DNA of 64,000 nt from JABDKJ01 sp964609215 (GTDB lineage: Bacteria > Bacteroidota > Bacteroidia > Flavobacteriales_D > JABDKJ01): contig CAZSQZ010000011.1 of NCBI GenBank assembly GCA_964609215.1, positions 54,857-118,856 of the forward strand, given 5' to 3'. The notes under the pieces were generated by a model. It saw nothing but the letters and a program-made list of their open reading frames with translations. It did not search any database and was not told the origin of the DNA. Numbering within the stretch: position 1 is the stretch's first letter; each line of letters begins with the position of its first letter. Positions 1-9,069 of the stretch are shown piece after piece. Made by a program: the position numbers and the translations under genes.

Positions 1-920
1 CCCAGGGCTCCATCACCGTATAATTTTATGCTTCTCACAGAAAGCTTATCGTCTTGGTAGGGCCCATCTTTCATTCGTTCCAAAGCATCATCATTAGGAC
101 TTAGCATTGCATAAACTCTCATTTTCAACTCTCCAGAATCATGCATAGATTTTATTACGTCCACCTCTCTCACACTTAATCCAGCATCCACTATAGAGGT
201 TAAGCCCACTTTAAAACATTCTTTTTGCGCTCGGAGCAATGCCTGTTTAATTTCCTCTATACTTTCCTCTGGTTGCAATTCTCTGATATACTCCATTGCA
301 TTATCGATAAGTAACCCAGTTGGTTCTCCACTATCATATTTCAATATTTCCCCACCTTCGAAAAAAGAGTCCTTATTTATACCAGCAAATTCTAAAGCTG
401 CACTATTAACAATAGCTGCATGGCCATCTATTCTTGTTAGGTTAATAGGTAAGTCGGGGAAGAGTTCATCCAGTTCCTTTCTATCTGGAAACTCTTTTAT
501 ATCCCAATCATTCTGGTCCCATCCCCAACCATTTAACCATTGTTGATCCTGATAATTTTTTCTGTGCTCCTTTACTTTTTCAATACATTCTTCCCATGAT
601 TTGGTTCCAACCAAATCAAGTTCACTAAGTCCCAAACCAAAGCGGGTAAAATGACAATGTGCATCTATAAAACCTGGATAAACAAATTGTCCTTGACAAT
701 CTATATACTCCGCTGCTTTATATCCATTCAAAATATCTCTTTCTGCACCTAAGTCAATTATTCGATTATTCTTTACTGCAATTGCACTGGCAAATGGTTG
801 CAAGTCATTTGCTGTATAAATAGTTGCATTGTGCAATACTACATCGGCTTCTTTACTCTTAAAATTACATGCTGCAAGAAATATTATCAGCAACAAAGAG
901 TATAAACTGTTTCTAATCAT
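1..920 (-). CDS. Amidohydrolase family 3 (YtcJ-like) lipoprotein, 3' part outside window
   Basis: Reading the minus strand from an ATG at 920 gives an open frame that runs off the window edge, so only the N-terminal ~306 residues are visible. It begins with a signal peptide ending in a lipobox (FLAAC, Cys about residue 18), so a membrane-anchored lipoprotein is likely. The frame continues with the amidohydrolase-3 fold: 'VVLHNATIYTAND' near the N-terminus and the metal-binding motif 'GFIDAHCHF'. Family members are zinc-dependent hydrolases of C-N bonds in amides or ureas; the substrate is unknown. The start overlaps the 3' end of the upstream SDR gene by 8 bp, so the two are probably co-transcribed. 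The family call is firm, the specificity is not. Confidence 0.85.
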   Translation of the reverse strand, partial: MIRNSLYSLLLIIFLAACNFKSKEADVVLHNATIYTANDLQPFASAIAVKNNRIIDLGAERDILNGYKAAEYIDCQGQFVYPGFIDAHCHFTRFGLGLSELDLVGTKSWEECIEKVKEHRKNYQDQQWLNGWGWDQNDWDIKEFPDRKELDELFPDLPINLTRIDGHAAIVNSAALEFAGINKDSFFEGGEILKYDSGEPTGLLIDNAMEYIRELQPEESIEEIKQALLRAQKECFKVGLTSIVDAGLSVREVDVIKSMHDSGELKMRVYAMLSPNDDALERMKDGPYQDDKLSVRSIKLYGDGAL

Positions 921-1665
921 TTTTGTGGGTATAAAATGAGTTTGCCTGAGAAGTACAGGTAATAACCAGATCATTAATATTTACATGTTTTGGTTGCGAT
1001 GCAGCAAAATCAATAACATTCGCGACATCATTCGCATACAAAGGAGTAAAACCTTGATAAACTTTTTCCGCCTTTTCTTGGTCTCCCTTAAATCTAACCA
1101 AAGAGAATTCAGTATCTACCATTCCCGGTGCAATATTCGTGACTTTAATACCAAAAGGTAGCAGGTCTATTCGCATTGCTTTTGAAAGAGAATCAACTGC
1201 ATGCTTGCTGGCACAATAAACATTTCCTCCTAGATAGGTTTCTTTACCCGCTGTTGATGCAATATTAAAAATATGAGGACCACTTGATTTTTTAATCATG
1301 GGTAAGCATGCCTTTGTCATGTACAACAATCCCTTTACATTGGTGTCTATCATCTGATCCCAATCTTCTAATGAACCCTCATCTATATTTGCCTTTCCAG
1401 CTGCAAGTCCTGCATTATTTACCAAAATATCCAATGCTCCAACTTTATCAGAAATAGAATCTATAGCATTTTGTACCTGTTTATTGTCCCTTACATCAAA
1501 ACACAGTTTAATCACCTCAGCTTCCGAACCAATTTCTTGCGCCAAAGCATCGAGTCTTTCTTTCCTTCTTCCAGTTATTATTATTCGATTTTTTCCAACA
1601 GCAAATTTCTTGGATACTGCCTCTCCTATTCCGCTTGTTGCTCCAGTGACTAAAATTGTTTTCAT
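913..1665 (-). CDS. SDR-family NAD(P)-dependent oxidoreductase (YdfG-like)
   Basis: A 250-residue classical short-chain dehydrogenase. The cofactor motif TGATSGIG is at residues 7-14, the NNAG structural motif at 83-86, and the catalytic triad is S137, Y150 and K154 (YCASK). The early Arg residues after beta-2 (GRRKERL, 32-38) favour NADP(H). The closest familiar type is the 3-hydroxy acid dehydrogenase YdfG, but the substrate cannot be fixed from sequence. Its start overlaps the end of the upstream membrane-protein gene by 4 bp (ATGA type) and its end overlaps the amidohydrolase lipoprotein, so it sits inside a tightly packed minus-strand operon. Confidence 0.9.
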   Translation of the reverse strand: MKTILVTGATSGIGEAVSKKFAVGKNRIIITGRRKERLDALAQEIGSEAEVIKLCFDVRDNKQVQNAIDSISDKVGALDILVNNAGLAAGKANIDEGSLEDWDQMIDTNVKGLLYMTKACLPMIKKSSGPHIFNIASTAGKETYLGGNVYCASKHAVDSLSKAMRIDLLPFGIKVTNIAPGMVDTEFSLVRFKGDQEKAEKVYQGFTPLYANDVANVIDFAASQPKHVNINDLVITCTSQANSFYTHKND

Positions 1666-2951
1666 AGATTATCTAAACTTTTTAGAAAAGGCAATTTATC
1701 GTAAATTTTTCTATAATCTATTCGAGTAAGGATTATGATCAAAAGAAAAGGAATCATAGGCATTTTATACCTAACCATTGCTCCAAAAATGGGTGTTGTT
1801 AATCCAATTAGAACTGACAGTAACATTACAAAAAGTAATAAGGCGACTTCCCATTTTGAAAGTTTTCCTCTTCTAAAATTGAGACAGAATATTGACACAA
1901 GCAAGATAAAAAACAAATTTTCAGCTGAAGCCAAAAGTGAAAACACTCCATTTGCTTCCCATAAAAAAGGTCTAAAAAGACAATTAAAAAAAGCCAAGGG
2001 TGAGTAAAGAATTAGATCGAGATATGTACTTAGTTCAGGAAAGTAATACACTGAACCCGCATCACTCATTTCCGCAACATTAAAAAATGCTTTCTGCTTA
2101 TCTATAATATAATCCAAGAAATTTATAGGACTAAAAAAATGAACAAGTAAACCTGCCGAAATTGAAATTACTAAGGTAAGAAAGAATGCACTTACATTCT
2201 TCCATGCAGTCACCTTGCGAAGAATGAGAAACAAAAATCCGGGCAGTAAAGAAATGATTACATATGGTTTCATTCCCAGTAAAAGAAACAAAAAGGCCAA
2301 GGAGAACACTTTGTGTATTGCTTTGGCCTTCACAAAAAAGAAGTAGAGAAAAAAGCCCAATGCAAAAATTAATATAGATTCTTTAAGCACACCCGAAGTC
2401 CATAAAAGGATTGTTGGAAAAAGGAATAGGCTCAATAATAGCATCCATTTTTTAACCTGAAACTTGGCATTTAGAAATTTCCAAATGGCAATAAGTCCTG
2501 CAAAGCTGAAAAGATTGAAAATAATATTGTGTATGTGGTAATTGCCAAAGGAAAAAAAATGAATAATACAGTTTGCTCTGATTATTGTTTGATTATCGTT
2601 GATTAAACCAAAGTTATAGGATCTGCTCCAAAAATTCATATTGTTTAATGCTTCGTGATATGGTAAAGAGGAGTTTTCGAATCCAAAAAAAAGAGACAGA
2701 AAAGAAGGAAAATCGCAATACGCAAGATCCTTAAGAATTAATCCATCATCAAAATATTTAAAAATATCTGCTGTAATTCTATCTGTGTAATAATACGTGT
2801 AAATAAAATACAAGGCTGTTCCTGTCAGCACCTTAACACCAAACAAAAAAGCAAGATCATAAGCACTGAGCCCGATATTTTTAAAAAAAGAAGAACGTAG
2901 TATAATCAATAAGGAAATTGCAAAAACAAAAAGGACGAAAACATATTCCAT
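1662..2951 (-). CDS. Polytopic membrane protein of unknown function
   Basis: The 429-residue product is dominated by hydrophobic segments: one at the N-terminus, then about nine or ten more separated by short polar loops, with a hydrophilic loop at residues ~55-120. The architecture (many helices, a long first periplasmic loop rich in aromatic and acidic residues, short basic C-tail) resembles GT-C glycosyltransferases or O-antigen polymerase-type proteins, but no diagnostic motif was identified. It lies 1 bp downstream of lptB and overlaps the following SDR gene, in an operon with envelope genes. A cell-envelope polysaccharide role is only inference. Confidence 0.7.
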   Translation of the reverse strand: MEYVFVLFVFAISLLIILRSSFFKNIGLSAYDLAFLFGVKVLTGTALYFIYTYYYTDRITADIFKYFDDGLILKDLAYCDFPSFLSLFFGFENSSLPYHEALNNMNFWSRSYNFGLINDNQTIIRANCIIHFFSFGNYHIHNIIFNLFSFAGLIAIWKFLNAKFQVKKWMLLLSLFLFPTILLWTSGVLKESILIFALGFFLYFFFVKAKAIHKVFSLAFLFLLLGMKPYVIISLLPGFLFLILRKVTAWKNVSAFFLTLVISISAGLLVHFFSPINFLDYIIDKQKAFFNVAEMSDAGSVYYFPELSTYLDLILYSPLAFFNCLFRPFLWEANGVFSLLASAENLFFILLVSIFCLNFRRGKLSKWEVALLLFVMLLSVLIGLTTPIFGAMVRYKMPMIPFLLIIILTRIDYRKIYDKLPFLKSLDNL

Positions 2952-2952
2952 T

Positions 2953-3693
2953 CTATTCCAGAACTTTGTTTTTTCTTAATTGAAAATTTTGTCCTAGATA
3001 AACTTTTCTAACCTGTTCATCGGATGCTAGCTCTTCGGCAGTGCCTGATTTAAGAATATTTCCTTCAAACAATAAATAGGCTCTATCTGTGATTGAAAGG
3101 GTTTCTTGAACATTATGATCAGTAATGAGAATGCCAATATTCTTTGTTTTTAACTTGGCAACAATTGATTGAATATCTTCCACTGCAATCGGATCTACCC
3201 CTGCAAATGGTTCATCCAGTAATATGAATTTTGGTCGTGTAGCTAAAGCTCTGGCTATTTCTGTCCTTCTTCGCTCTCCACCTGAAAGCAAGTCACCTCT
3301 GCTTTTTCTTACATGTTCCAATCCAAACTCGCTTAGCAATTCTTCCAATCTATGCTTTTGTTCTTTCTTACTAATTTTTGCCAATTCCAGAACCGCTTTT
3401 ATGTTGTCCTCCACACTTAGCTTTCTAAATACAGAAGGTTCTTGTGGAAGATAACCAACTCCTGCTTGTGCTCTTTTATACATTGGCAAAGTAGTTATTA
3501 CCTTACCATCTAAGTAAATATCACCTTCATTAGGCTTTACCAGACCAACAATCATATAAAAGGAAGTCGTTTTACCAGCACCGTTTGGTCCCAGAAGGCC
3601 AACAATTTCCCCTTGATTTACTTCGAGAGAAACACCTTTAACGACCATTCTCTTGCCGTATTTCTTTTTTATATTTTTTGAACTGAGTATCAT
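2953..3693 (-). CDS. lptB: LPS export ABC transporter ATP-binding protein LptB
   Basis: A 246-residue ABC ATPase. Walker A GPNGAGKT is at 35-42, the Q-loop at Q84 (YLPQEPSVFR), the signature LSGGE at 136-140 followed by RRRTEIARAL, Walker B FILLDE at 156-161 and the switch His at H193. The motifs 'LPQEPSVFRKL' and 'GERRRTEIARAL' are typical of LptB rather than amino-acid importers. LptB drives lipopolysaccharide extraction by LptFG at the inner membrane. Neighbours tatC and kdsD (the latter feeding Kdo synthesis) fit an envelope operon. The C-terminus is slightly extended and basic (LRKNKVLE). Confidence 0.95.
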   Translation of the reverse strand: MILSSKNIKKKYGKRMVVKGVSLEVNQGEIVGLLGPNGAGKTTSFYMIVGLVKPNEGDIYLDGKVITTLPMYKRAQAGVGYLPQEPSVFRKLSVEDNIKAVLELAKISKKEQKHRLEELLSEFGLEHVRKSRGDLLSGGERRRTEIARALATRPKFILLDEPFAGVDPIAVEDIQSIVAKLKTKNIGILITDHNVQETLSITDRAYLLFEGNILKSGTAEELASDEQVRKVYLGQNFQLRKNKVLE

Positions 3694-3717
3694 TCCACTC
3701 TAAAGATAGATTATATT

Positions 3718-4539
3718 CTAGATCGTTTCCGTGTTTTGACTTTTTATAACTCTTTTTGAAATGTAAATGCCCAATTCATATAGGAACAAAATAGGCAATG
3801 AAACTAATATTTGGCTTGCAACATCTGGCGGTGTTATGATCGCAGATAAAATCAATACACCCACTAACGCATGCCTGCGATACTTTTTTAGAAATGCAGG
3901 AGTAACTAAACCAATTTTAGTAAAGAAATAGATGAGTACTGGCATCTGAAAAAAGAGCCCGGTAATTAGAGTAAGCTTATTAATTGTACTTATATAATCG
4001 TTAAACCTAAAGTTATTAGCCACTAAATCTGTCACCTTGTATTCAGCTAAAAATTTTATCGTCAGTGGACAGATAAGGTAATAAGCGAATAAAACTCCAG
4101 CTGCAAATAATAAAGAAACCCAAAAGACCATTCCTCTGGCACTTTTAATCTCATTGGCTCTTAGTCCAGGTTTTATAAAAGACCATATTTGATAGAAAAC
4201 ATAAGGAAAGGCTAAAATAAAACCAAAGATCAGGCTACTAAAGATATGATAGGAAATTTGTCCAGCCATTTCCAGATTTTGAAATGAATTGAGATCTAGC
4301 CTGAAACAAATTGCATCACCTAAGCCTAGATTTTGAGATAACCAACAAAAAAAATCATAAGTAGGAAAGTCTGGTTTGGTTGGTCCAAAAATGATTACAT
4401 CGAAAAGTATACTCTTGGATATAAAGGCAATAATGGCAAATATTAAAATTGAAATTATCGATTTAATTAAACGCCACCTAAGTTCCTCTAAATGGTCTAA
4501 AAAAGGCATTTCACTTTCGGTGCCAATTCTTTCTGACAT
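3718..4539 (-). CDS. tatC: Twin-arginine translocase subunit TatC
   Basis: The 273-residue product has six predicted membrane helices and the TatC hallmark at its N-terminus (PFLDHLEELRWRL, residues ~13-25). That region binds Tat signal peptides in the TatBC receptor. The conserved 'FxYYLICPLTIKF' and 'IYFFTKIGLVTPAFLKKYRR' regions are also present. Its ATG shares one base with the stop codon of kdsD (TGATG), showing translational coupling. A likely client is encoded in this window: the ACIII subunit ActB carries an RRDFLK Tat motif. tatA/tatB are not in the window. Confidence 0.96.
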   Translation of the reverse strand: MSERIGTESEMPFLDHLEELRWRLIKSIISILIFAIIAFISKSILFDVIIFGPTKPDFPTYDFFCWLSQNLGLGDAICFRLDLNSFQNLEMAGQISYHIFSSLIFGFILAFPYVFYQIWSFIKPGLRANEIKSARGMVFWVSLLFAAGVLFAYYLICPLTIKFLAEYKVTDLVANNFRFNDYISTINKLTLITGLFFQMPVLIYFFTKIGLVTPAFLKKYRRHALVGVLILSAIITPPDVASQILVSLPILFLYELGIYISKRVIKSQNTETI

Positions 4540-5507
4540 CAGTAAATTCCCTCCTTCAATAAATCATGAATATGAACCATTCCTTTATATTTCTTACCAT
4601 CCAGTACAAGCAACTGACTAACTTTATTTTTTTCCATTACTTGAAATGCCTTAACAGCTAAATCGGAGATTTGCGAACTTTTCGGGTTCTTAGACATAAT
4701 ATCTTTAGCCTTCGTTTTGGTGAAATCTAAATTTTTCTCCATCGCCCTTCTTAAATCACCGTCAGTAATAATTCCTATTAGCTTTTCACCTTTTAAAACG
4801 GCAGCAGCACCTAACCTACCTTTTGAAATAGCAATTATTACTTTAGAAATACTATCTTTCTCAGATACTTGGGGACTATTCTTTTTGTCCAGTACATCTT
4901 CAACTCTTAAATAGATTTTTTTACCTAATGCTCCCCCGGGATGATATTTTGCAAAGTCGCTTGTGGTAAAACCCTTAATTTCCATTAAGCATACCGCAAG
5001 CACATCTCCCATAACAAGCTGAGCAGTTGTACTTGTGGTTGGTGCCAAATTATTTGGGCAGGCTTCTTTGCTTACATAAGTAATTAACTGGTAATCTGAA
5101 TGTTCTGCTAAAAAAGATTTTTTATCCGCTGTCATTCCTATCAAAGAATTTCCCATTTTCTTTACCAAAGGAACCAGCACTTTTATCTCTGGAGAACTAC
5201 CAGATTTTGAAATGCACAAGACCAAATCGTTTTTTTGAATCATGCCTAAATCACCGTGAATGGCGTCCGCTGCATGCATAAATAATGCAGGAGTTCCTGT
5301 TGAATTGAAAGTAGATACTATTTTCTTTGCAATATTGGCACTTTTACCAATTCCCGTGACTACAATTCTCCCCTTACATCGAGAAATATGCTCTATTGTC
5401 AACTGGAAATTCGAGTCAATAAACTTCCCCAAACCCCTTATAGATGAAGCCTCTAGCTTAATAGTCTCTAAAGCTCTCTCGATAATTTTCTTTCCTTTTA
5501 GTCCCAC
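4539..5507 (-). CDS. kdsD: Arabinose-5-phosphate isomerase KdsD/KpsF/GutQ family
   Basis: A 322-residue protein with an N-terminal SIS sugar-isomerase domain (about 30-180; 'GIGKSANIAKKI' and 'HAADAIHGDLGMI') and two C-terminal CBS domains (about 205-322). It interconverts ribulose-5-phosphate and arabinose-5-phosphate, the first committed step toward the lipopolysaccharide sugar Kdo. Length and domain order match full-length family members. The start is GTG at 5505-5507. It is the first gene of the kdsD-tatC-lptB run. The shared 107-bp intergenic space with divergent recQ must contain its promoter, but no clean TAnnTTTG was seen on this strand. Confidence 0.93.
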   Translation of the reverse strand: MGLKGKKIIERALETIKLEASSIRGLGKFIDSNFQLTIEHISRCKGRIVVTGIGKSANIAKKIVSTFNSTGTPALFMHAADAIHGDLGMIQKNDLVLCISKSGSSPEIKVLVPLVKKMGNSLIGMTADKKSFLAEHSDYQLITYVSKEACPNNLAPTTSTTAQLVMGDVLAVCLMEIKGFTTSDFAKYHPGGALGKKIYLRVEDVLDKKNSPQVSEKDSISKVIIAISKGRLGAAAVLKGEKLIGIITDGDLRRAMEKNLDFTKTKAKDIMSKNPKSSQISDLAVKAFQVMEKNKVSQLLVLDGKKYKGMVHIHDLLKEGIY

Positions 5508-5565
5508 TTATAGATTTTCTTCTATTAAAACTTTTCACAAAAGCTTATTATTCATAACTTTCATC

Positions 5566-5597
5566 TTTGAACCAGTACAAAAGTACAATTACATTTA
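5566..5597 (+). promoter_or_regulatory. Bacteroidota-type promoter for recQ
   Basis: TTTG at 5566-5569 is followed after 20 bases by TACATTTA at 5590-5597, one base off the Bacteroidota -7 consensus TAnnTTTG. The recQ ATG is 18 bp further on. Spacing and position fit sigma-ABfr-type promoters. Seen by eye only; the transcription start is not known. Confidence 0.45.
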
Positions 5598-5615
5598 AGT
5601 TTAGTTAAACAAAAA

Positions 5616-7802
5616 ATGATTGCAACGGAAATTACGCCAAAAGAAGGTTTAAAAAAATTCTTTGGCTTTGACACCTTTAAAGGGGAACAAGAGGAGATTA
5701 TCAATCATTTACTTTCTGGAAACAGCAGTTTCGTGATAATGCCAACGGGAGGCGGAAAATCACTTTGCTATCAACTTCCAGCACTAATGATGCATGGAAC
5801 AGCAATTGTTGTTTCACCTTTGATCGCATTAATGAAAAATCAGGTTGATGCTATAAGAGGCTTTTCTCAAGATCAGGGAATAGCTCATTTTCTTAATTCA
5901 TCCCTTAACAAGGGACAACTTGAGCAGGTCAAGAGTGACGTAAGCGAGGGTAAAACCAAAATGCTTTATGTCGCACCTGAGTCTCTTAAAAAAGAAGAAA
6001 ACATCGATTTTCTAAGAAGTATTAAAATTTCATTTTTTGCAATAGATGAAGCACATTGTATTTCAGAATGGGGGCATGACTTCAGACCGGAATATAGAAG
6101 GTTGAAGACCATCATGAAAGATATCGCTAACACACCAGTTATTGCCCTCACTGCAACAGCTACAGAAAAGGTGCAATCCGATATCATGAAAAATTTGGGG
6201 ATTGATGGAGCTAAAATTTTCCTAGCATCTTTTAACCGTCATAATTTGTATTATGAAGTACGTCCCAAAAAGGATGTTACTAAGGAGATAATTAAGTATG
6301 CAAAACAGCATGAAGGAAAATCTGGAATTGTTTATTGTCTCAGCAGAAAAAAAGTTGAGGAAATTGCAGAAGCTCTTCAGGTAAATGGAATCAAAGCATT
6401 GCCCTATCACGCTGGCATGGATTCAAATATGCGTGCCTCTACTCAGGATAAATTCCTAATGCAAGATTGCGATGTTATCGTAGCCACCATTGCTTTTGGA
6501 ATGGGAATAGATAAACCAGACGTAAGATATGTTATACATCATGACATTCCCAAAAGTATAGAAAGTTATTATCAGGAAACTGGAAGAGGCGGCAGAGATG
6601 GTGCGGAAGGTTCCTGTGTGGCTTTTTACAGTTATAAGGACATTGAAAAGCTAGAGAAATTTCTTCAAGGGAAACCCGTTTCTGAACAAGAAATTGGAAA
6701 TCAACTGTTACAAGATATTGTTTCTTATTCTGAAACTTCTGTATGTAGAAGAAAGTTCTTATTGCACTATTATGGGGAATATTTTGACGAGGCCAATTGC
6801 AATAATATGTGCGACAATTGCCGAAACCCAAAGGAAAGATATGAAGGGAAGGAGTATGTCGAACTATTATTGAAAACCATAGATTCAATTAAAGAAAAGC
6901 ATGGGATGAAGCATGTTTCAAATATCTTAACGGGTAATGAAACTGCAGAGGTAAAAACTTATAATCACAATGAAATTGAGTTTTTTGGAGAAGGGGATGA
7001 CAATGATGATAAATTTTGGAATGCAGTCATAAGACAATGTATTGTAAAAGGTTTATTGAAAAAAGAAATTGAAACTTACGGTCAGCTAAAGATTACCAAA
7101 GAGGGTCGAGATTTTCTTAAGAAACCTACTTCTTTTGAGCTAGCAAAAGAGAGAGATTATGCTGGAGAAGAAAATGCAGATATTGTGCTAAACAGCAAAG
7201 GTGCTGGAGGAGGCGATGAAGTTCTCTTAACTATGCTAAAAGATTTAAGAAAGAGGATTTCAAAGGAGAAAAACCTTCCACCTTATGTAATATTCCAAGA
7301 CCCTTCCTTGGATGATATGTCTTTGAATTATCCTATCTCAAAAGAGGATCTCATGAAAATTAGTGGAGTTGGACAAGGAAAGGCAGAAAAATACGGATCC
7401 CCTTTTATTTCGCTAATCAAAAAATACGTTGAGGAAAACGATATAGAAAGACCAATGGATCTGGTTGTAAAGACCGTTGCAAAAAAGAGTGCTAATAAAG
7501 TCCATATTATTACAAATATCGATAAGAAACTACCTCTTGAAGATATTGCTTCAAGCAAGGGCTTAGATCTATTGGGAATCATTGAGGAAATAGAAGCCAT
7601 TGTAGCAAGCGGCACCAAGGTAGCTATTGGTTATTATTTAGATGATATTCTGGATGATGAATCTCAAGAGGATATTTTCGAATATTTTAGAGAAGCCGAA
7701 AGCGATAGTATTGAAGATGCTATGGACGAATTTGAAGACGATTTTACCGAGGAAGAATTACGCCTGATGAGAATTCGTTTTATGAGCGAAATGGCAAATT
7801 AA
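5616..7802 (+). CDS. recQ: ATP-dependent DNA helicase RecQ
   Basis: A 728-residue superfamily 2 helicase. Walker A PTGGGKS is at 43-49, the DEAH box at 144-147 inside 'AIDEAHCISEWGHDFRPEY', and motif VI is 'QETGRGGRDG'. The RecQ-Ct zinc cysteines lie in 'CRRKFLLHYYGEYF' and 'CNNMCDNCRNP', then come a winged helix and an HRDC domain (about 525-600). It unwinds duplexes with 3'-5' polarity in recombination and fork repair. It is longer than E. coli RecQ (~610) because of an extra helical region and a very acidic tail after HRDC, a form common in Bacteroidota. Its stop is 1 bp from the stop of the convergent DUF4350 gene. Confidence 0.96.
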   Translation: MIATEITPKEGLKKFFGFDTFKGEQEEIINHLLSGNSSFVIMPTGGGKSLCYQLPALMMHGTAIVVSPLIALMKNQVDAIRGFSQDQGIAHFLNSSLNKGQLEQVKSDVSEGKTKMLYVAPESLKKEENIDFLRSIKISFFAIDEAHCISEWGHDFRPEYRRLKTIMKDIANTPVIALTATATEKVQSDIMKNLGIDGAKIFLASFNRHNLYYEVRPKKDVTKEIIKYAKQHEGKSGIVYCLSRKKVEEIAEALQVNGIKALPYHAGMDSNMRASTQDKFLMQDCDVIVATIAFGMGIDKPDVRYVIHHDIPKSIESYYQETGRGGRDGAEGSCVAFYSYKDIEKLEKFLQGKPVSEQEIGNQLLQDIVSYSETSVCRRKFLLHYYGEYFDEANCNNMCDNCRNPKERYEGKEYVELLLKTIDSIKEKHGMKHVSNILTGNETAEVKTYNHNEIEFFGEGDDNDDKFWNAVIRQCIVKGLLKKEIETYGQLKITKEGRDFLKKPTSFELAKERDYAGEENADIVLNSKGAGGGDEVLLTMLKDLRKRISKEKNLPPYVIFQDPSLDDMSLNYPISKEDLMKISGVGQGKAEKYGSPFISLIKKYVEENDIERPMDLVVKTVAKKSANKVHIITNIDKKLPLEDIASSKGLDLLGIIEEIEAIVASGTKVAIGYYLDDILDDESQEDIFEYFREAESDSIEDAMDEFEDDFTEEELRLMRIRFMSEMAN

Positions 7803-7803
7803 A

Positions 7804-9069
7804 TTACTTGCAATTTTCATAGAATTGCTCTAGTTTCTGATAGTAATTGATAAGGTCTTCCTGTGTCATTTCTATTTTGTGTTCCCTTAGACTGTCCATC
7901 TCTTCAATTTGTTTCAAGTGATTGGTTCCTACTTCAGATTTCAGACTTAATTTCTTCAGGAATTTTTCTTGATTGTCTCCTTTCATCAACTGATACTTAC
8001 TGCGAATAAAGTCATAGTACTGACTAAACAAATACTCCGCAATTTTCTCTTTCCCTTTGCTTTGATAATACAATTCGCTGATGGTTTCCACATATTCTAT
8101 GGAAGAGTTCTCAGGCAATCTTTGCACCGGTATTGGACTTTGTTTTCTTCTAATTCCAAAAAAAATATACAATGCCAAAAGTCCTAACAATGTATAAATA
8201 GCCCACCTAAAACTTTCTTGAGTAAGTAAATATTTGAATGGCCCTTCACTTCTACTATTATAGTCTCTTGAACCACTTTCTCCTCCAAAGAAATCTCCTT
8301 TATAGCGTCTATCTTCGTATACTATTGGACCGGTATTTAAGTGAGAAAACACATCACGGATATAATTTGCTCCTTCTTCCTGAACCACAAAATAATTGGT
8401 AAATAACAGAGGGTTTGAATGCAAATAGATAAAGCCATCTCCATATTCTACTCTTACTAAATTGACCAAGGTGTCATTTAAAGTACCTATGGGCGTAAAA
8501 GAATAATTATCAGGGCAAATAATTTCTCCAAAATGGTTCCAGCTTTTTCTAAGAGTGCCATATCTGTTTCCAGTCTGGAAAACAAAACTTTCTTCTTTCC
8601 TCAAGTTAGGATGATTGAAGTTCACTCGACAAACTGTGTCGCTAACACTTGAAAATCCCTGCCATACATATGTACACTCTCCATCATTTACGTAGTCTGT
8701 GATTGACTCTGGAATTTTCTTTAAGATAAGCAGAGCGCTATTTCCTGCTGAAACATATTCAAAAAACTCATCTCTCGCTTCCTCATTAATAGGCAAATAT
8801 CCACCTATATGAACATAATTAGATTGAATAGAATCTTTCCAAATCTCCAAGGTCTTAGTAATGCTGGAATCCGGAATAATAATATCCCCATCATCGTAAA
8901 TCGCTTCTAAATAATCTAAGGTATGCTCCAGTCCAAATGGTTGGTCATTGCTACTTAAATAGTTTTCTGACCAATTGTATTTTGAACCTCCTGAAGAAAA
9001 AATAAAGTATAAGCTTAAGACTAAGATTAGTAAGACAGAACCCAATAATATATAGTTAGACTTATTCAC
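7804..9069 (-). CDS. DUF4350-type membrane protein
   Basis: A 421-residue protein with an N-terminal transmembrane segment (about 6-26), a large extracytoplasmic region (about 30-285), a second helix near 290-310 and a cytoplasmic helical tail. The region after the first helix ('SSNDQPFGLEHTLDYLEAIY') matches the DUF4350 layout, a ThuA/GAT-like fold without known catalytic function. It overlaps the upstream DUF4129 gene by 4 bp and is the last gene of a SpoIIM/DUF4129/DUF4350 operon. In many bacteria this set accompanies a MoxR AAA+ ATPase and a DUF58 protein; neither is present here. Function unknown. Confidence 0.75.
   Translation of the reverse strand: MNKSNYILLGSVLLILVLSLYFIFSSGGSKYNWSENYLSSNDQPFGLEHTLDYLEAIYDDGDIIIPDSSITKTLEIWKDSIQSNYVHIGGYLPINEEARDEFFEYVSAGNSALLILKKIPESITDYVNDGECTYVWQGFSSVSDTVCRVNFNHPNLRKEESFVFQTGNRYGTLRKSWNHFGEIICPDNYSFTPIGTLNDTLVNLVRVEYGDGFIYLHSNPLLFTNYFVVQEEGANYIRDVFSHLNTGPIVYEDRRYKGDFFGGESGSRDYNSRSEGPFKYLLTQESFRWAIYTLLGLLALYIFFGIRRKQSPIPVQRLPENSSIEYVETISELYYQSKGKEKIAEYLFSQYYDFIRSKYQLMKGDNQEKFLKKLSLKSEVGTNHLKQIEEMDSLREHKIEMTQEDLINYYQKLEQFYENCK

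Noticed and set aside
1735..2007. 90-codon plus-strand frame opposite the polytopic membrane gene
   Set aside because: Lys-rich, no domain, lies within a convincing membrane-protein gene on the minus strand.
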